Below, in pieces: positions 11,640-23,933 of a DNA stretch of 64,000 bases (the stretch's first letter is position 1; every line of letters starts with the position of its first letter). This stretch comes from Babylonia areolata (lineage: Eukaryota; Mollusca; Gastropoda; Neogastropoda; Buccinidae), in assembly GCF_041734735.1 (NCBI RefSeq), contig NC_134901.1, positions 28,879,857 through 28,943,856 on the forward strand, read 5' to 3'. The notes below the pieces were generated by a model that worked only from the letters and a program-made list of their open reading frames with translations, was not told the DNA's origin and searched no databases. The translations under genes and the position numbers were made by a program.

Positions 11640-12460
11640 TCTACACTCTCATTCTCAAGTGTGGTTTTTTTTTTTCAAAATCGTGAGAGGTAAGAATGTT
11701 TTGAAATAAATCCCAATTTGCATTTTTATAGTTATATTTTTGAATTATGTCGACGTTATTATCAGGCTGGTTATTATCATCAGCTATTGTAATGATGCTA
11801 GGCACATGGTCGCTTCCCAGTGTGTCTTTATGTGTTTCCTAGGTACATGATGGGACTAGCTTTGGGGATATTAGTGTCAGGTCAGTCGCTGATGGTATGT
11901 GTTTAGAGACGTCAGGAATGCTAATAACACTACCATCATTCATACGATAAAGGGGCTGTCAGTGATATTTTCTATTAACCGATTGCTTGTCACAGTTTTA
12001 CAGTCCTTTTCCCAGTATGGAGAGTGGGCTATTACCCATTTACCAGGCTGTTGTTCTTGTAATGTTCTAAGCCATTCAGTATTTCGATTGTTTGGACTTT
12101 CCGGAAGATAAACGCAAAGTACGTTAAGAACTAGCTTGTTGCTAAATTTTACTGTGGCAGCACAAGAGTGTATGTCAAAGCTTTCTATAGATTTTGAAAC
12201 ACGAGACTCACATGGATTATACTGTAATTCCCTAAGTATATAAATAGCAGTACTTATCTTCTTGCCCTTGTTCCCAGTTTCATATAATGGTGGAAAATAA
12301 TAATTTGGAAGTTTGGGAAGGTTACATGCACTGGTATTAAATGACTGCAAAATTAAAACGTCACACTTACTTGATGCTAGAAAATGTTTCAGATAGGCCA
12401 GGTTAGATAGAATAGATCTACAGTTCCACTGGAGTAGCCTACTTTGTAATCGCGTTTGCT
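11640..12460 (-). pseudogene. LINE A APE-type endonuclease
   Basis: Starting near 12,455 the minus strand reads LLQWNCRSILSNLAYLKHFL and CDVLILQSFN, the standard start of an apurinic-type endonuclease. Further on are TAIYILRELQY, VLCVYLPESP and AHSPYWEKDCKTVTSNRL, then DVSKHIPSATDLTLISPK and HVPSIITI. Compared with LINE B, the residues of the GGDFN motif are missing just before AHSPYWE. The domain is frameshifted at about 11,940 and 11,840. It nicks the target site in target-primed reverse transcription; this copy cannot be active. Confidence 0.75.
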
Positions 12461-12852
12461 TTTTCAGTACTATCTTTCCTATTAAACAGGAATATAATGT
12501 TATTTATACTATATGATTAAATCCAGGACCGTAGTTTACAAACTATTGCTTTTCTACTAGATGAATGATCAGCGAGGAAAAACAACAACATGATTTTTAA
12601 GTTTGACACAAAGATTAAAACTTTTTTTTTTTTGGGGGGGGGGGGGGGGAGTGGAGGGGTTACAAAACCTTAAATATTAAGACTTAATAGGGGTTGGAGT
12701 TTATAAGTACGCAATTACACTGGATAAAATAGTCTTCAAGATGAATAACAGTATGGGATATTCACAACTAGAAACAGTCAAATCTTGAATTTGCTGAAAT
12801 TGTGGGCAAATCTACAAGTCATTGTCACATTTCTGAAGAGATCTAACTCCAG

Positions 12853-13640
12853 TCATTCAAAACATGGGTTCAGCCACGCACGCTCCTCGGTGAAAGGGGG
12901 ATATACAGTGCAGGCAGGGAATCTCCATGGACGATGGTTGACAGGTGGATGACGTCTGCCGGGTCTCTTCGGCTTCTCCCAGAAAAGCTGGCGGACTTTG
13001 CCCACGTTCCCTGCAAGTACACTTGCTCCTCTGACAGTCGGATGCATGCCGTCTTTGAGTGACCTGGTATTTAGGTTATTGTGGTCAACAAAGGACATAT
13101 TTTTGCAGTTGAATAGTTCTGTGGAGGTAAGTGCAGCTTGCAGCTTGTGTAGGAGTCTTGACTGGAGAGACGGGAGCAGGTTTGGTGGTTTTAACAATAT
13201 CAGCATAGGTCTTCGTGTTGTTTGAAATGGAACTGTCTGTGTGGAGCTGTCAACAGTGTCATTTTTGTTCTGTGAATTTTTTAGGGTGCAGATTATTTCA
13301 TTTTGGTCATTGACCGCTTTTTTCTAAATCAGTGACCCTTCTGCATAAACTTTCGATAGTGTCAGTAAGATGGTGAAGATCACTTCCTGTCTTGCTGTCA
13401 TCAGTTGTATTTTCATCGTCAGCTGCGTTGACGTTGACATTTTCTTTTGTGTCCGCTTGGGCAACAGTTTTATTCAAGGCAGATGGTTTTGAACTTTTTT
13501 TTAGAGGTTTGCTTTTCTCTTTTGGTGCCGGAATATCCAGTCGGCCCCCCAAGCTCCTTGTTCTCGTCATGCTTGTAGAGGTGCTACGATTTCAGCAGTT
13601 TTGACTTTCAGCTGTTGACTTTCCGCCATCTTGAATCTTC
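12853..13640 (-). pseudogene. LINE A ORF1 remnant with SGNH-hydrolase-like end
   Basis: On the minus strand an ATGGCGGAAAG context at about 13,630 opens ORF1. A short reading frame follows (13,570-13,307) that is rich in Lys, Ser and Asp with a short coiled-coil-like end (HHLTDTIESLCRRVTDLEK). Further in, at 13,206-12,853, the segment FVDHNNLNTRSLKDGMHPTV plus RGASVLAGNV resembles the end of an SGNH esterase, with a DGxHP box that would carry the catalytic Asp-His pair. Esterase domains are known in ORF1 of CR1-type LINEs. The N-terminal part of the esterase is not visible, so ORF1 is deleted in its middle. Assignment as an esterase is inference from this short motif. Confidence 0.5.
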
Positions 13641-13908
13641 GCCGTGTGTGTGTGTGTGTGTTAGGGTGTGCGTGCGCGTGCGCGTGCGCGCTTGGCGTGT
13701 GTGTGTAAGGGCGTATGTCTGGGTATTATACCTCTTGTGCTTTCTGCAACTGATCCACTCTGTCTGTGTGTTTGTGTGTGTGTGTTCGTTCGTTCGTTCT
13801 TTAGTTTAACGTATTTTCACTGTAAGTGATATTAGACGAGGGTAGGAAAAAGATCGAGTGGGTGGAGGGGGGTGGGGGATTACTGTGTACGCATGCGAGT
13901 AAGTGAAA

Positions 13909-13939
<31 letters not shown>

Positions 13940-13967
13940 ATACAGAAACTGATTGATTTAAGTTTTG
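13641..13967. repeat. GT microsatellites between LINE A and LINE B
   Basis: The interval has GT/GC tracts at about 13,643-13,705 and 13,758-13,790, a (GTTC)n run near 13,785-13,800, and (GT)n at about 13,909-13,937. It separates the 5' end of LINE A from the 3' tail of LINE B. No gene is visible. Confidence 0.7.
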
Positions 13968-15920
13968 TTAAAAAACAAACAACAACAACAACAAAAACAT
14001 AACAATATAACATATTTCTTATGAAAAACTAAGAACTATAACAGCGAACCAACTGGACTATTTAACAAGGAGTAGAAAAAGTCATACATTAGCAGTGGAC
14101 TGCTGAAGATCGTCAACACTGAAGATGATTTCAGTTCAGGAATGTGAGACTTTAGCATATCGCAAGTTGTTATATGATCGGCTGTTATGTGAGCACCACA
14201 GATGCAAGAAACATTACTGACATATTTTGTCCTAAAACAATTCATTTTCCATCTGCAGATTAGATAAATTATTTGCCTCTTATGAAAATCATTATGGTAA
14301 TGTTTTCCCATGAAACCATACATTTTCTGTATGTTCTTATGTAACTCCGAGTTACCGGTGTGTTTTTCCTCAAACTGAAATTTTGACCACTGGACTTTTT
14401 CTACCATGGTGTAACATTCCTGTAGTGAAAGCGAAATATTTTAATCTAACTCCTCCATGGAGCTTCTAGCTCCTTTTTTAGCCAAAATGTCAACTTTTTC
14501 ATTATAGTAAAAACCGCAGTGAGAAGGAATCCAGCAAAAAGGTTATGTGTGAGCCTCTTAGTAAGAGTTCGTGAATGAAATGGTTGATTTCAATAATGAG
14601 TTCATACCTAACTGTTTCTTTTATAAGTTCAATAGCGTGAAGAACTGATTTAGAATCAACACAAAATAGAATCTGAAATATAGTTTTCGGAAAGGATATC
14701 ATGAAATTTAACGCCATTAGAATTGCTATGAGTTCAGCTGTGAAGATGGACTTATTCTCTCCCAGTTGAAATGAGTTTTGAAAGTTAAGGTCTGGAATAA
14801 CGAAAGCAGCACCATCTCTATCATTTACAACAGAGCCGTCTGTAAATATATTTAGATGATTAAGGTATTTCTCTTCCAAATGGATTCGTACATGCGATGT
14901 AAGTAAATTTATGTTGTCATCTTTGGTCAGATCAGTGTGATCGATATCAAGTTGCGCTCTTTGAAGTTCCCATCCAGGCGTGGGTGATACTACAGACCTT
15001 TTAGCAAAATGTGGGGTTTTATTCACGCCGGAATTTGTTAAAATACTTGACGTGTATGTTCCCAGGTAGTATGAGAGGATATAGATCTAGCTCTCTTTGG
15101 AAAATCGCGGTCGGATTTGAGAGTTATTTCTGATTCCAAATCATTTTCATCCGTTAAACTTCTCAAGACAAATTTACTACACGCAAGTTCCCTTTGATCC
15201 TCTAATGGTAATACTCCCGCTGCACTGTACGTTTTCTTACTGGAAGCATAGACTGGTAAGCCAAGTGCCAGTTTATATGGTCTGCAGTCTGTGCTTTGAA
15301 TTTTTTTTCAATGAATATTTCTGTGCACTGAAGTATACTTCTTGTGCATATAAAAGTTTAGACCGAACAAGTGATGTGCAAATGTGTAGTAGAATGAATA
15401 TGTCCTGGCTCCATGGTTGTTTGCATACTATTTTCAAGAAGTTTGTTTTCCTGGCCATTGTTAAAATGTAATCGATATGATGATTCCAAGTTAATTTTGA
15501 TGTAAGGTGTACTCCAAGGAATTTAACTACTTTTTTTATATTCCAGGGTGTTATCGTAAATTTTAAAGGAAGGCAATGTTGCTGGACTTGATCCATTATT
15601 AAAAAGCATCAAGTGTGTTTTTTCGGTTGATATTGCAGACCATTCTCGCTCATATAATTTGCTTCTGTGTTTAATTCATTTTGATATAGCTCTTTTCTGT
15701 AATTCATATATCGGGCAGGCGTATTCTTTTTGATTGTAACTTTCATCCACATGCATATATCGTCAGCGTATTGAACCATTACAACATTCTTTGTTAGTTT
15801 TTTTTGGTAGATCATTCATTAGAATGTTGAACAATATTGGAGCAAGTACAGAGCCCTGGGGAATACCTGTCTGCAACTCCGACATAAACAACCAAGGGAC
15901 CAGAGTGTGAATGGGGACGG
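13968..15920 (-). mobile_element. Nimb/I-like LINE B, RT C-half, RNase H and zinc-finger end
   Basis: Read from right to left, the pieces are GIPQGSVLAPILFNILMNDL, VQYADDICMW, KKVVKFLGVHLTSKLTW and AGVLPLEDQRELACSKF. Then comes an RNase H domain at about 14,890-14,640 (LNIFTDGSV, AAFVIPD, FTAELIAILMALNF, FCVDSKSVLHA), with the DG, E and D catalytic positions visible. The last is a CxCx7Hx4C end (CICGAHITADHITTC) near 14,180-14,210. The 3' end is a (TTG)n-rich stretch at about 13,970-13,995. RNase H plus a C-terminal zinc finger is typical of the I/Nimb group. Several frame breaks are present (near 15,600, 15,040 and 14,500). The upstream endonuclease lies beyond the CR1-like insertion. Confidence 0.75.
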
Positions 15921-15989
15921 ACGAAAGGATTTTTGGAATGAAAGGTGTGAAAAAAAACATGGGACAATTTTCTCCTGGCTCTTCTTCCT

Positions 15990-18966
15990 CATTTTCTGAA
16001 GATTTTTGTAGTGTTGTATTCAAATGTTGATTTTTTGGCTGACTATAAAAAGGAAGAATTATTTTCACGTATTCACGAAATAAAGCCTTCAATAATTGCT
16101 CTTAATGAGATCCTACCAAAGAACTGTTCCACTGTTCCATCAGCCAATGAATATGCTATACCAGGTTTTGACCAATTTGTAAATGACAAACCTAGTAGAG
16201 GGTGTGCACTGTATGTGGAACACAAGTTAAACGCCAAACCATGTGATGTTTTAAATAAAACTGAATTTGAGGAAAGTGTGTGGTGTGAATTCAAAAGCCC
16301 AAATGATGAGAATGTCTTGTTAGGCTGTATCTACAGGAGTGGGCAGAGTTCAAAAGAAAATAAACAAAAACTATTTCAACTCCTGAAGCATGAGGAAATT
16401 ACCACAAAGTCCGTATAATGGGCGACTTTAATTTCTCATCAGTAAACTGGAATGGCCAATGGACAAATGAAGAAGATAATGAAGTAGTTGAAAGCATTTG
16501 TGATGCTTTTCTCATTCAGAAAATATCACATCCCACTAGGCACAGAGATGGACAGCAGTCCACTATGCCTGATCTCATACTGGTTAATGAGAACAGCCTG
16601 ATCTCTAACTTTGACCATAGAGCACCGCTTGGTTTGAGTGACCATGAGGTACTTATTTTCCAAATGTATGTAGCAAAAGCTAAACTCAACCAAGAAGACT
16701 GTCCTAAATATAATTTACGGAAAGGTAACTACAATGACCTCAGACTGGAAGGAAGTGAAATAGATTGGAGCACTCTTGATGACATGGATGTAAATACGTG
16801 CTGGTCTCACGTAAGAGACTGGGTTCAGTCGGGAATGGACAGACATATACCAAAAGTGAAAGTAAAAAAGTCAGCTACTACGTCTAAAGCCAAACCAAAA
16901 TGGATGGACAGGAAAAACTCGAGACAAATCAAGAAAAAGTATAATGCTTTTAAAAGATATCTCGAAACTAAATCTGGTATAGACTACAAAAAGATACATT
17001 ATTGAGAGAAATCTCTCGAAGAGAATGATTAAAAATGCAAAGAAAGGGTATGAGAGAAAAATTGCTTACCAAGCAAAGAGTAACCCTAAAAACTTATGGA
17101 AATACGTGCAAGAAAAATTGAGGATAAACACAAGTATCAACGCAAGGGACTCGGGTGAAATGGCAGTAACTGACTCTGAGAAAGAGAAACACTAAATGAC
17201 TTCTTCTCAAGTGTATTTACTCGTGAGAAAGTAGACAATCTACCCAACATGACCAAATCTCCTAAGCTAGAAGGCATAACTCTTTCAGAGATAAGAGTCA
17301 CCCCAACAGTGGTGGAAGCTAAGCTTAAAAATCTTGACCCCTCTAAGGCTCAGGGACCTGATAGAATTCCGGCCAAAATACTGAAGGAACTCAGTAAGGC
17401 ACTATCAATTCCTTTCAGCATACTGTTCAACAAATCCTTAGAGACGGGAAGTATCCCAGATGACTGGAAAACTGCTGATGTTGTTGCCATATTCAAAAAG
17501 GGCTCCAAACAAGACCGAGTACCTATAAGCCAGTCAGCCTCACCTGTGTTATATGCAAGGTACTAGAGTCAATTGTGAGGGATGTTATTGTAACATATTT
17601 TAATGACTTTAAACTTTTTGCGGACTGTCAACATGGCTTTCGAAATAAAAGATTCTGCATGACCCAACTGATTCAAGTAATGGACGACTTAACTGCACTT
17701 ACTGATGACAGAAAATCAATAGATATAGTGTATTTAGACTTCCGTAAAGCTTTTGACTCAGTACCGCATAAAAGACTACTGATCAAATTGAAAAATTATG
17801 GAATTGATAGAGCCCTCCTTGACTGGATTAAAGACTTCCTGACTGACCGAAGACAGAGAGAGAGAGTGGGGTCAGCATACTCTTCGGACAAACCGGTTTT
17901 AAGTGGTATTCCACAGGGGAGCATTTGAGGCCCAGTCCTTTTTACCATATTCATCAATGACTTACCGGACGTGATATCGAGTACATGCAAAATTTTTGCT
18001 GACGATACGAAGATTCACGGGGACTCAAACAATTACTCTGACATCCAAAGGGACCTTGATAATGTGCAAGACTGGTCGCATAAATGGAACTTGTATTTCA
18101 ATGTCCAAAAATGTAAAGTACTGCATATAGACAAGAAAACCCCCCAAACTGACTACACAATGAAAATGGGTGATTCAAATGAAATGATTCAAAAATGCTC
18201 AGAAGAAAAAGACCCTGGTATTACCTTCGACTGCGATCTTAGTTTTGACCCACACATACAGAAAGCGATTAGTAAAGCTAAGTAAATGACGGGGGTGATA
18301 AGACGATCTTTCTCCTTTATTGATAAAGACATGTTCCTGAAGCTATACAAAGCGCTTATCAGACCACACGTGGAGTACGGTAATGTTATCTGGTACCCAT
18401 TGCTTAAAAGACAATCTTCGTCGGTAGAAAAGGTACAGAGAAGAGCGACTAAGATATTGCCATAATGCAGAAACATGACTTATGATGAAAGACTAAGATA
18501 CCTTGGGTTACCATCTCTAAAAGCCAGAAGGGTGAGAGGAGACCTGATCCAAGCATACAAAATATTTCACAGTGGACGACATTGATTTCGACTCTCTAGT
18601 TCAGTTGAGTAAATCTGACATCACAAGAGGCAATGCAGGCAAATTGTTTGTTCCGTTTTCTAACACTAACCTGAGGAAACATTCATTTGCTATCAGAGTG
18701 GTTGGCAAATGGAATTCTCTTCCGACTAACATTAAACTTACTAACACTCTTAACAGTTTTAAGAGCCTCCTTGATGCAGATGCAAATTTTAAAGATATAG
18801 AATATGACTTTGATAACCGAGACTCTTCTCATACCAGTCCATATGAAATTCTATATGTAACTGTAATACGCTGCGCTAAACACCTCGAAAAATACTGGCA
18901 AATCAATTGACGGAGCACAAGAAAGCCGCGAGGCTATATAAGCTCCTACCAACCTACCTACCTACC
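15990..18966 (+). mobile_element. CR1-like LINE inserted in LINE B, broken
   Basis: The 5' end is truncated. The element starts in the endonuclease (LYSNVDFLADYKKEELFSRI, IIALNEILPKN, MGDFNFSSVNWNG, SDHEVLIFQ). RT motifs follow: LDPSKAQGPDRIPAKILKEL, IPDDWKTADVVAIFKKGSK, YLDFRKAFDSVPHKRLL, SGIPQGS and FADDTKIHGD. After it come NVQKCKVLHI and a C-terminal end (HSFAIRVVGKWNSLP). It finishes in a CCTA repeat at about 18,945-18,966, a usual CR1-type tail. Stops or frame changes occur near 16,417, 17,005, 17,190, 17,566, 17,926 and 18,283. No intact protein is possible. Confidence 0.8.
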
Positions 18967-19885
18967 ATTTTGTCAACATTATCTTCGGTAGATACTGTTA
19001 GATCTAGATCATTTAGAATATTTGCGAAAGTGACCCAATCTGCTTTTTTGTAGTTGTACTTTGGGATTGCATCCTGGATAGTATTTTCTAATTGAATTTT
19101 TTCGTTAATCGTGATGGATATTGGAACATGGTCACTTCCTAATGTATCGTCACGAGTTTTCCATGAGCATGATAAGTTGGGTGAAGTCAGTGTTAAATCA
19201 AAAGCTGTTGGTCGATGAGTGGGTACGTCAGGAATTCTAGTACATGAGCCATCGTTAAGTAATCTTAGTGATGAATCCACTATATTTTCTACAAGCCTGT
19301 TACTGGTCACGACAGTACAATCGTTTTCCCAAAAAGGAGAGTGAGCATTAAAATCACCACCAATTATCCACTTTTCACTTTGATCTTTGACGGTTTTCAA
19401 CCAGTCTGCTCCTTTTGGTAAGTAGACCGATACACAATTGACAATAACTGAATCAGAAAACTTGATAGTGGTGGCACATGACGAAATATTTTCTACATTT
19501 TTGGGAACGGGCGACTGTTTGGTACAATATTGTAGTCCGATACGGATATAAATAGCAGTGTTGATCTTTGCGTCAGGTCGTTCTTGATCAACGACTGGTG
19601 GGTAGTAGAACTGCTTCAGTATAGGGAGGTTATTCTTTTTGACATTTAAAGACTGAAGCAGAAGGACATGAAACTAGTTTGATGCAAGGTCTTGTCGTAA
19701 ATAGTCAATGTTTGCGGACAATGATCTGCAGCTCCATTGCATCATCTTGACTATGATATTGTTCTTTAAAAACATTGTCAAAATGATATGAATAAATAAT
19801 ATTAATATGTGACCTGCTAAATTAACTATAATAACTGGAAAATGAATAGGAAAAAACTGTAGTTTATCAATAAATACTTAATTAC
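18967..19885 (-). mobile_element. Nimb/I-like LINE B, endonuclease part
   Basis: From about 19,745 leftward the minus strand reads MQWSCRSLSANIDYLRQDL, then VLLLQSLNVK, YLPKGADWLKTVKDQ, WIIGGDFNAHSPFWENDC, TRIPDVPTHRPTAFDLTLTS and LGSDHVPISITI. These are APE endonuclease motifs, including GDFNAH and SDH. One stop lies near 19,677. The domain ends where the CR1-like LINE joins at 18,967. About 100 bases of AT-rich sequence upstream (19,760-19,885) end at a GT tract, so ORF1 is absent and this copy is 5'-truncated. Confidence 0.75.
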
Positions 19886-19889
19886 CAGT

Positions 19890-19966
19890 GTGTGTGTGTG
19901 TGTGTGTGTGTGCGGCGCGCGCGCGTGTGCTTATTCGTGTGTGTGTGTGTGTGTGTGTGTGTGTAC
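19890..19966. repeat. GT/GC microsatellite upstream of the LicD gene
   Basis: Two (GT)n runs flank a GCGCGCGC core. The tract ends about 20 bases before the start codon of the LicD-family gene, so it lies in its 5' UTR or promoter. Confidence 0.8.
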
Positions 19967-19986
19967 AGTCGAAGACCGATGCCAGG

Positions 19987-22486
19987 ATGTACAACCTCAA
20001 ACGGGTGACGCGCCGGGTTTGCATGGCGGTGCTGGTGGTGATTGGCCTCCTGTTTATTCCGCCCCTCCGGAACATCCTCACTCTGGGCTTCATTCCTCGT
20101 TTGTGGAGAGACGAGTCGACATTCCGGGTAACAGTCCTTCCTGATTCCGTCCAGTTTTTGTTTTCCTTCCTCCTTTCTTCTCTCCCTTCTTTCTTTTCCT
20201 TTTTCTCCACACTAATTCCTCCTGTTTTCCTTACGAAATCAATCCTTCCTTCCGTCCTTACCAGTTCTTTCCTTTCTTCCCTCCTCATTCCGTGCTCCCT
20301 TCTGTACTAATTCGTTCCATCCCTTCCTTACCAGTTCCGTGCTCCCTTCTGTGCTAATTCGTTCCATCCCTTCCTTACCAATTCTGTGCTCCCTTTTTTA
20401 CTAATTCACCCCCTCCCTCCCTTACCAATTCCGTTCTCCTTATCAATTTCGTGCTCCCTTCTTTACTAATTCATCCCCTCCCTTCCTTACCATTTCCGTT
20501 GTCACGGTTTGTGGCATTCATTTGTGCGTGTTCGTGTGTTCGTCTCCTTTCCACCCTCTCCCTTTCCCCTCTCCCTTCCCCCCTCTCCCTTTTCGCTGTC
20601 CCTTTCCCCTCTCCCTTGCTCCCTCCTTCTCTCTCCCCCTTTTTGTTCTATCGTTCTCTTGTGTGCTCATTTCTGTTCCGAACTAATGCACGTGAATCTG
20701 TTGTGATGTGTGTCTGACATGTCCGTATTCCTTATCGTTCTGAACTCTTGAAATGAGTTCGGAGTTTACGTCGTTTTGAAGGAAGGGTTTTGCTTTGCCT
20801 TTGGTGCCGAGCTTTGATAGGAGAAGGATCGCCGAGCCAGCAAGCGAGCTGTTGGGTGCCCTCTTGGACAGTTGTGGGGTTCGATTCCTGTGTGACCCCT
20901 TTCTTCCTCTGTGTGGGTCTGTGTTCTGTGATTTCTCCTGGCCAGTGGTGTGCCTGATTCCTGGTGACAGGGGAGGGAGAAGTTGCATAGTTAGTTGTCC
21001 TCGTGGTGTTGTAACTTGACATTTGTTGGCATTTCGGAATTGTTTTATCGAAATATCTTTTAAATCCAGTATTCATTTATTTCTAGATATTTTGGGATCA
21101 TTGATAAGGTTGTGTTTAGGGTTGTTATTTTGCTATGTATTCAGCTCGTGTTGTTTCAGGTTTATTTCCTTAGTGAACTGTGTCGAACTGCAGCCTAAGA
21201 TTTCCAAAACATTTGTGTGGTGTTTGGAATGTGATTGGGAGATTGCAATATTACCCCATTGAGTTTTGCTTCTATCGTTCGAAACTAGCATTATAAATAA
21301 CGACAAATTGTCATTCCTTACTAATTCATCCCCTCCCTCCCTTACCAATTCCGTGCTCCCTTCCTTACTAATTCATCCCATCCATTCCTTACCAATTCCG
21401 TCCTCCCTCCTTTACCAATTCATCCCCTCCCTTACCAATTCATCCCCTCCCTTTATTAATTCATCCCCTCCCTTCCTTACCAATTCCGTGCTCCCTCCCT
21501 TACCAATTCCGTGCTCACTTCCTTACTAATTCATCCCATCCATTTCTTACTAATTCCATTCTCCCTCCTTTACCAATTCATCCCCTCCCTTACCAATTCC
21601 ATGCTCCCTTCTTTACCAGTTCATCCCCTCCCTTACCAATTCCGTGCTCCCTCCCTTACCAATTCCGTGCTCACTTCCTTACTAATTCATCCCATCCATT
21701 TCTTACTAATTCCATTCTCCCTTCTTTACAACTTATTTCATTCGTTACTAATTCCTTCCTTCCTTTCTTATTCCTTCCTGCCTTCCTTACTAATTCCTTC
21801 TTTCTTTCTTTCCTTACCCCTTCCTATCTTCTTCCCGTCTTCCTTCCTGCAATCCTACCATCCGTCCTGAACTAATTCCTTCTCGTCTTTTCTTGAAACC
21901 TTCCTTCCTTCCTTTCTTTCTTCCCGACGCTTTACTATCTCCTTACCTACCTTTCCTCCGTTTGTTCCTTCCTTCCTTCCTTCCATCCTTCCTCCCTCCC
22001 TCCCTTCCATCCTTCCTCTCTTCCTTCAGTTTTTCAAAGGAACTTTCTTCTTCATTCCTCTCTTCTGTTTGGTGTATTTACTTTATGAATTCATCTGTTT
22101 ATCGATGTATTTATCTATTTATTCATTTATTCGCTTGTGTATTCATTTATCCATTGATTCAGTTATGTATCCATTATGCACTTTTTCTCAAGGGTTGACA
22201 AAGCGCGTTGGGTTACACTGCTGGTGAGGCATCTGTTTAGCCTATGTGGTGTAGCGTGTATATGGGTTTGTCCGAACGCAGTGACGCCTCCTTGCGTAAA
22301 CTGAACTGAACTTATTTACTTCGTCTTTTTTCTCTTTTTTTTCTCTTTTTTTCGTTTAAATCAAAGTTGTTGTTTACCTGTGTTTGTTTTCCTCCTCCAC
22401 ATTTACCTGTTTACTGCTTTCTTCTGTTGTTTCTTTATTGTAATCATCGTTATTGTTTTTGTTTGGTGCTGTTTTCTCTTCCTTTT

Positions 22487-22532
<46 letters not shown>

Positions 22533-22880
22533 GGGGCAGCGGGTTGGCGAGGAGGGGTATCCAGGGAAGGGAGAAAGAGCGAGTTTATTGGGGTTTTTTA
22601 AATATTTTTTTTTAATAAAGTTTCTTTCTATCTTACTCCTTTTCTTTTTGAGGACTGAGATCAGTTTTGATTTTTACCCATTGTTTTTTTCGTTTTTTTC
22701 CCTTTCTTTCCTTTTTTCTGTCATTGTCCTTTTCTAGTGAGCAGATATACCGATCTACCACGTGTGTGTGTGTGCGCGCGCGCGTGTGTGTGCGTGCGTG
22801 CGTGCATGCATGCGTGTGTGTGTATGTATGTATGTGTGTGTATGTTTTTCATTCCATTTCTTCCTTTCCTCCCTTTCTGT

Positions 22881-22912
<32 letters not shown>

Positions 22913-23902
22913 ATTCTATTTTCTGTGTGTTTTTTTTCGCCAGTTGATCAAATCGTACATGAGCGGGTATAGCTGCTCCTCACCACCTGAAGCAGCGCTG
23001 TCCCCTTGCACGCTGCCTGCACGTGCAACTGACAGTGTCCCAGGTCACCGTGACCTGATGCAACAGCTGTTAAACTCTGGTAAGTAGTTATTATTAGCAC
23101 TTGGCCGACAATTGGGGGGAAAATTAGCGTTTTGTAAAGAATATTACAAACAAAACAAATATTCAATAGGAACATGCTGTACGTGTAGGCTGTCTTGCGT
23201 GTGAGCTTGCATCCACACTCACGTGTGAAACAGAATCAGAATCAGAATCAATTTTAATGTCGATTAAACCTTAACAAGGTTTATAAGACACGCATGCAAA
23301 GTTACATGAAACCACACACAAAAAAGCAAAACAAAACAGATAAAATATTGAACAAGAGATTGAATCACTCCTGCACGCTATGGCGCTTTTCGGCAGCAGT
23401 TACGGACAAATTTCCCAAACAGTCCCACAAGTTTGTCTTCCAGTATTAGCTGACTGGGTTTAATAATATTTGGAAGGTATTTTTGAATTTTTTGTATGAG
23501 TTCTGTTCTAATTTCTTTGTACAATTCGCAGTCATCGAAGAAATGATACCCATCCTCTGTTGTTTAATATTGTAAACATAGTCTCCTTTCTTTTTGGGAT
23601 TTTGAAATGTCTTTTTCTATTGCTAAATCATGACAGGATATTCTTAATTTGCACAATGATTGTTTTTGATTATAATTAAGATATCCTTAAAGCAAATAAG
23701 GTTCGGTTCTGTATTCATGAGTAATTGTATTACAAAATAGTAGTTTAGATTTATTTTCAGATTTGTTTCTCTTCCAGAATAAAACATATCCATATTCTTT
23801 ATTCATTATAACGTGGCTAAGTCTATGAATATTGAATGTTGACTGATTATTCCAAACATATCTTAAACCAAGATTCTGTGTGTGTGATATTGGTGTTTGT
23901 TT

Positions 23903-23933
<31 letters not shown>

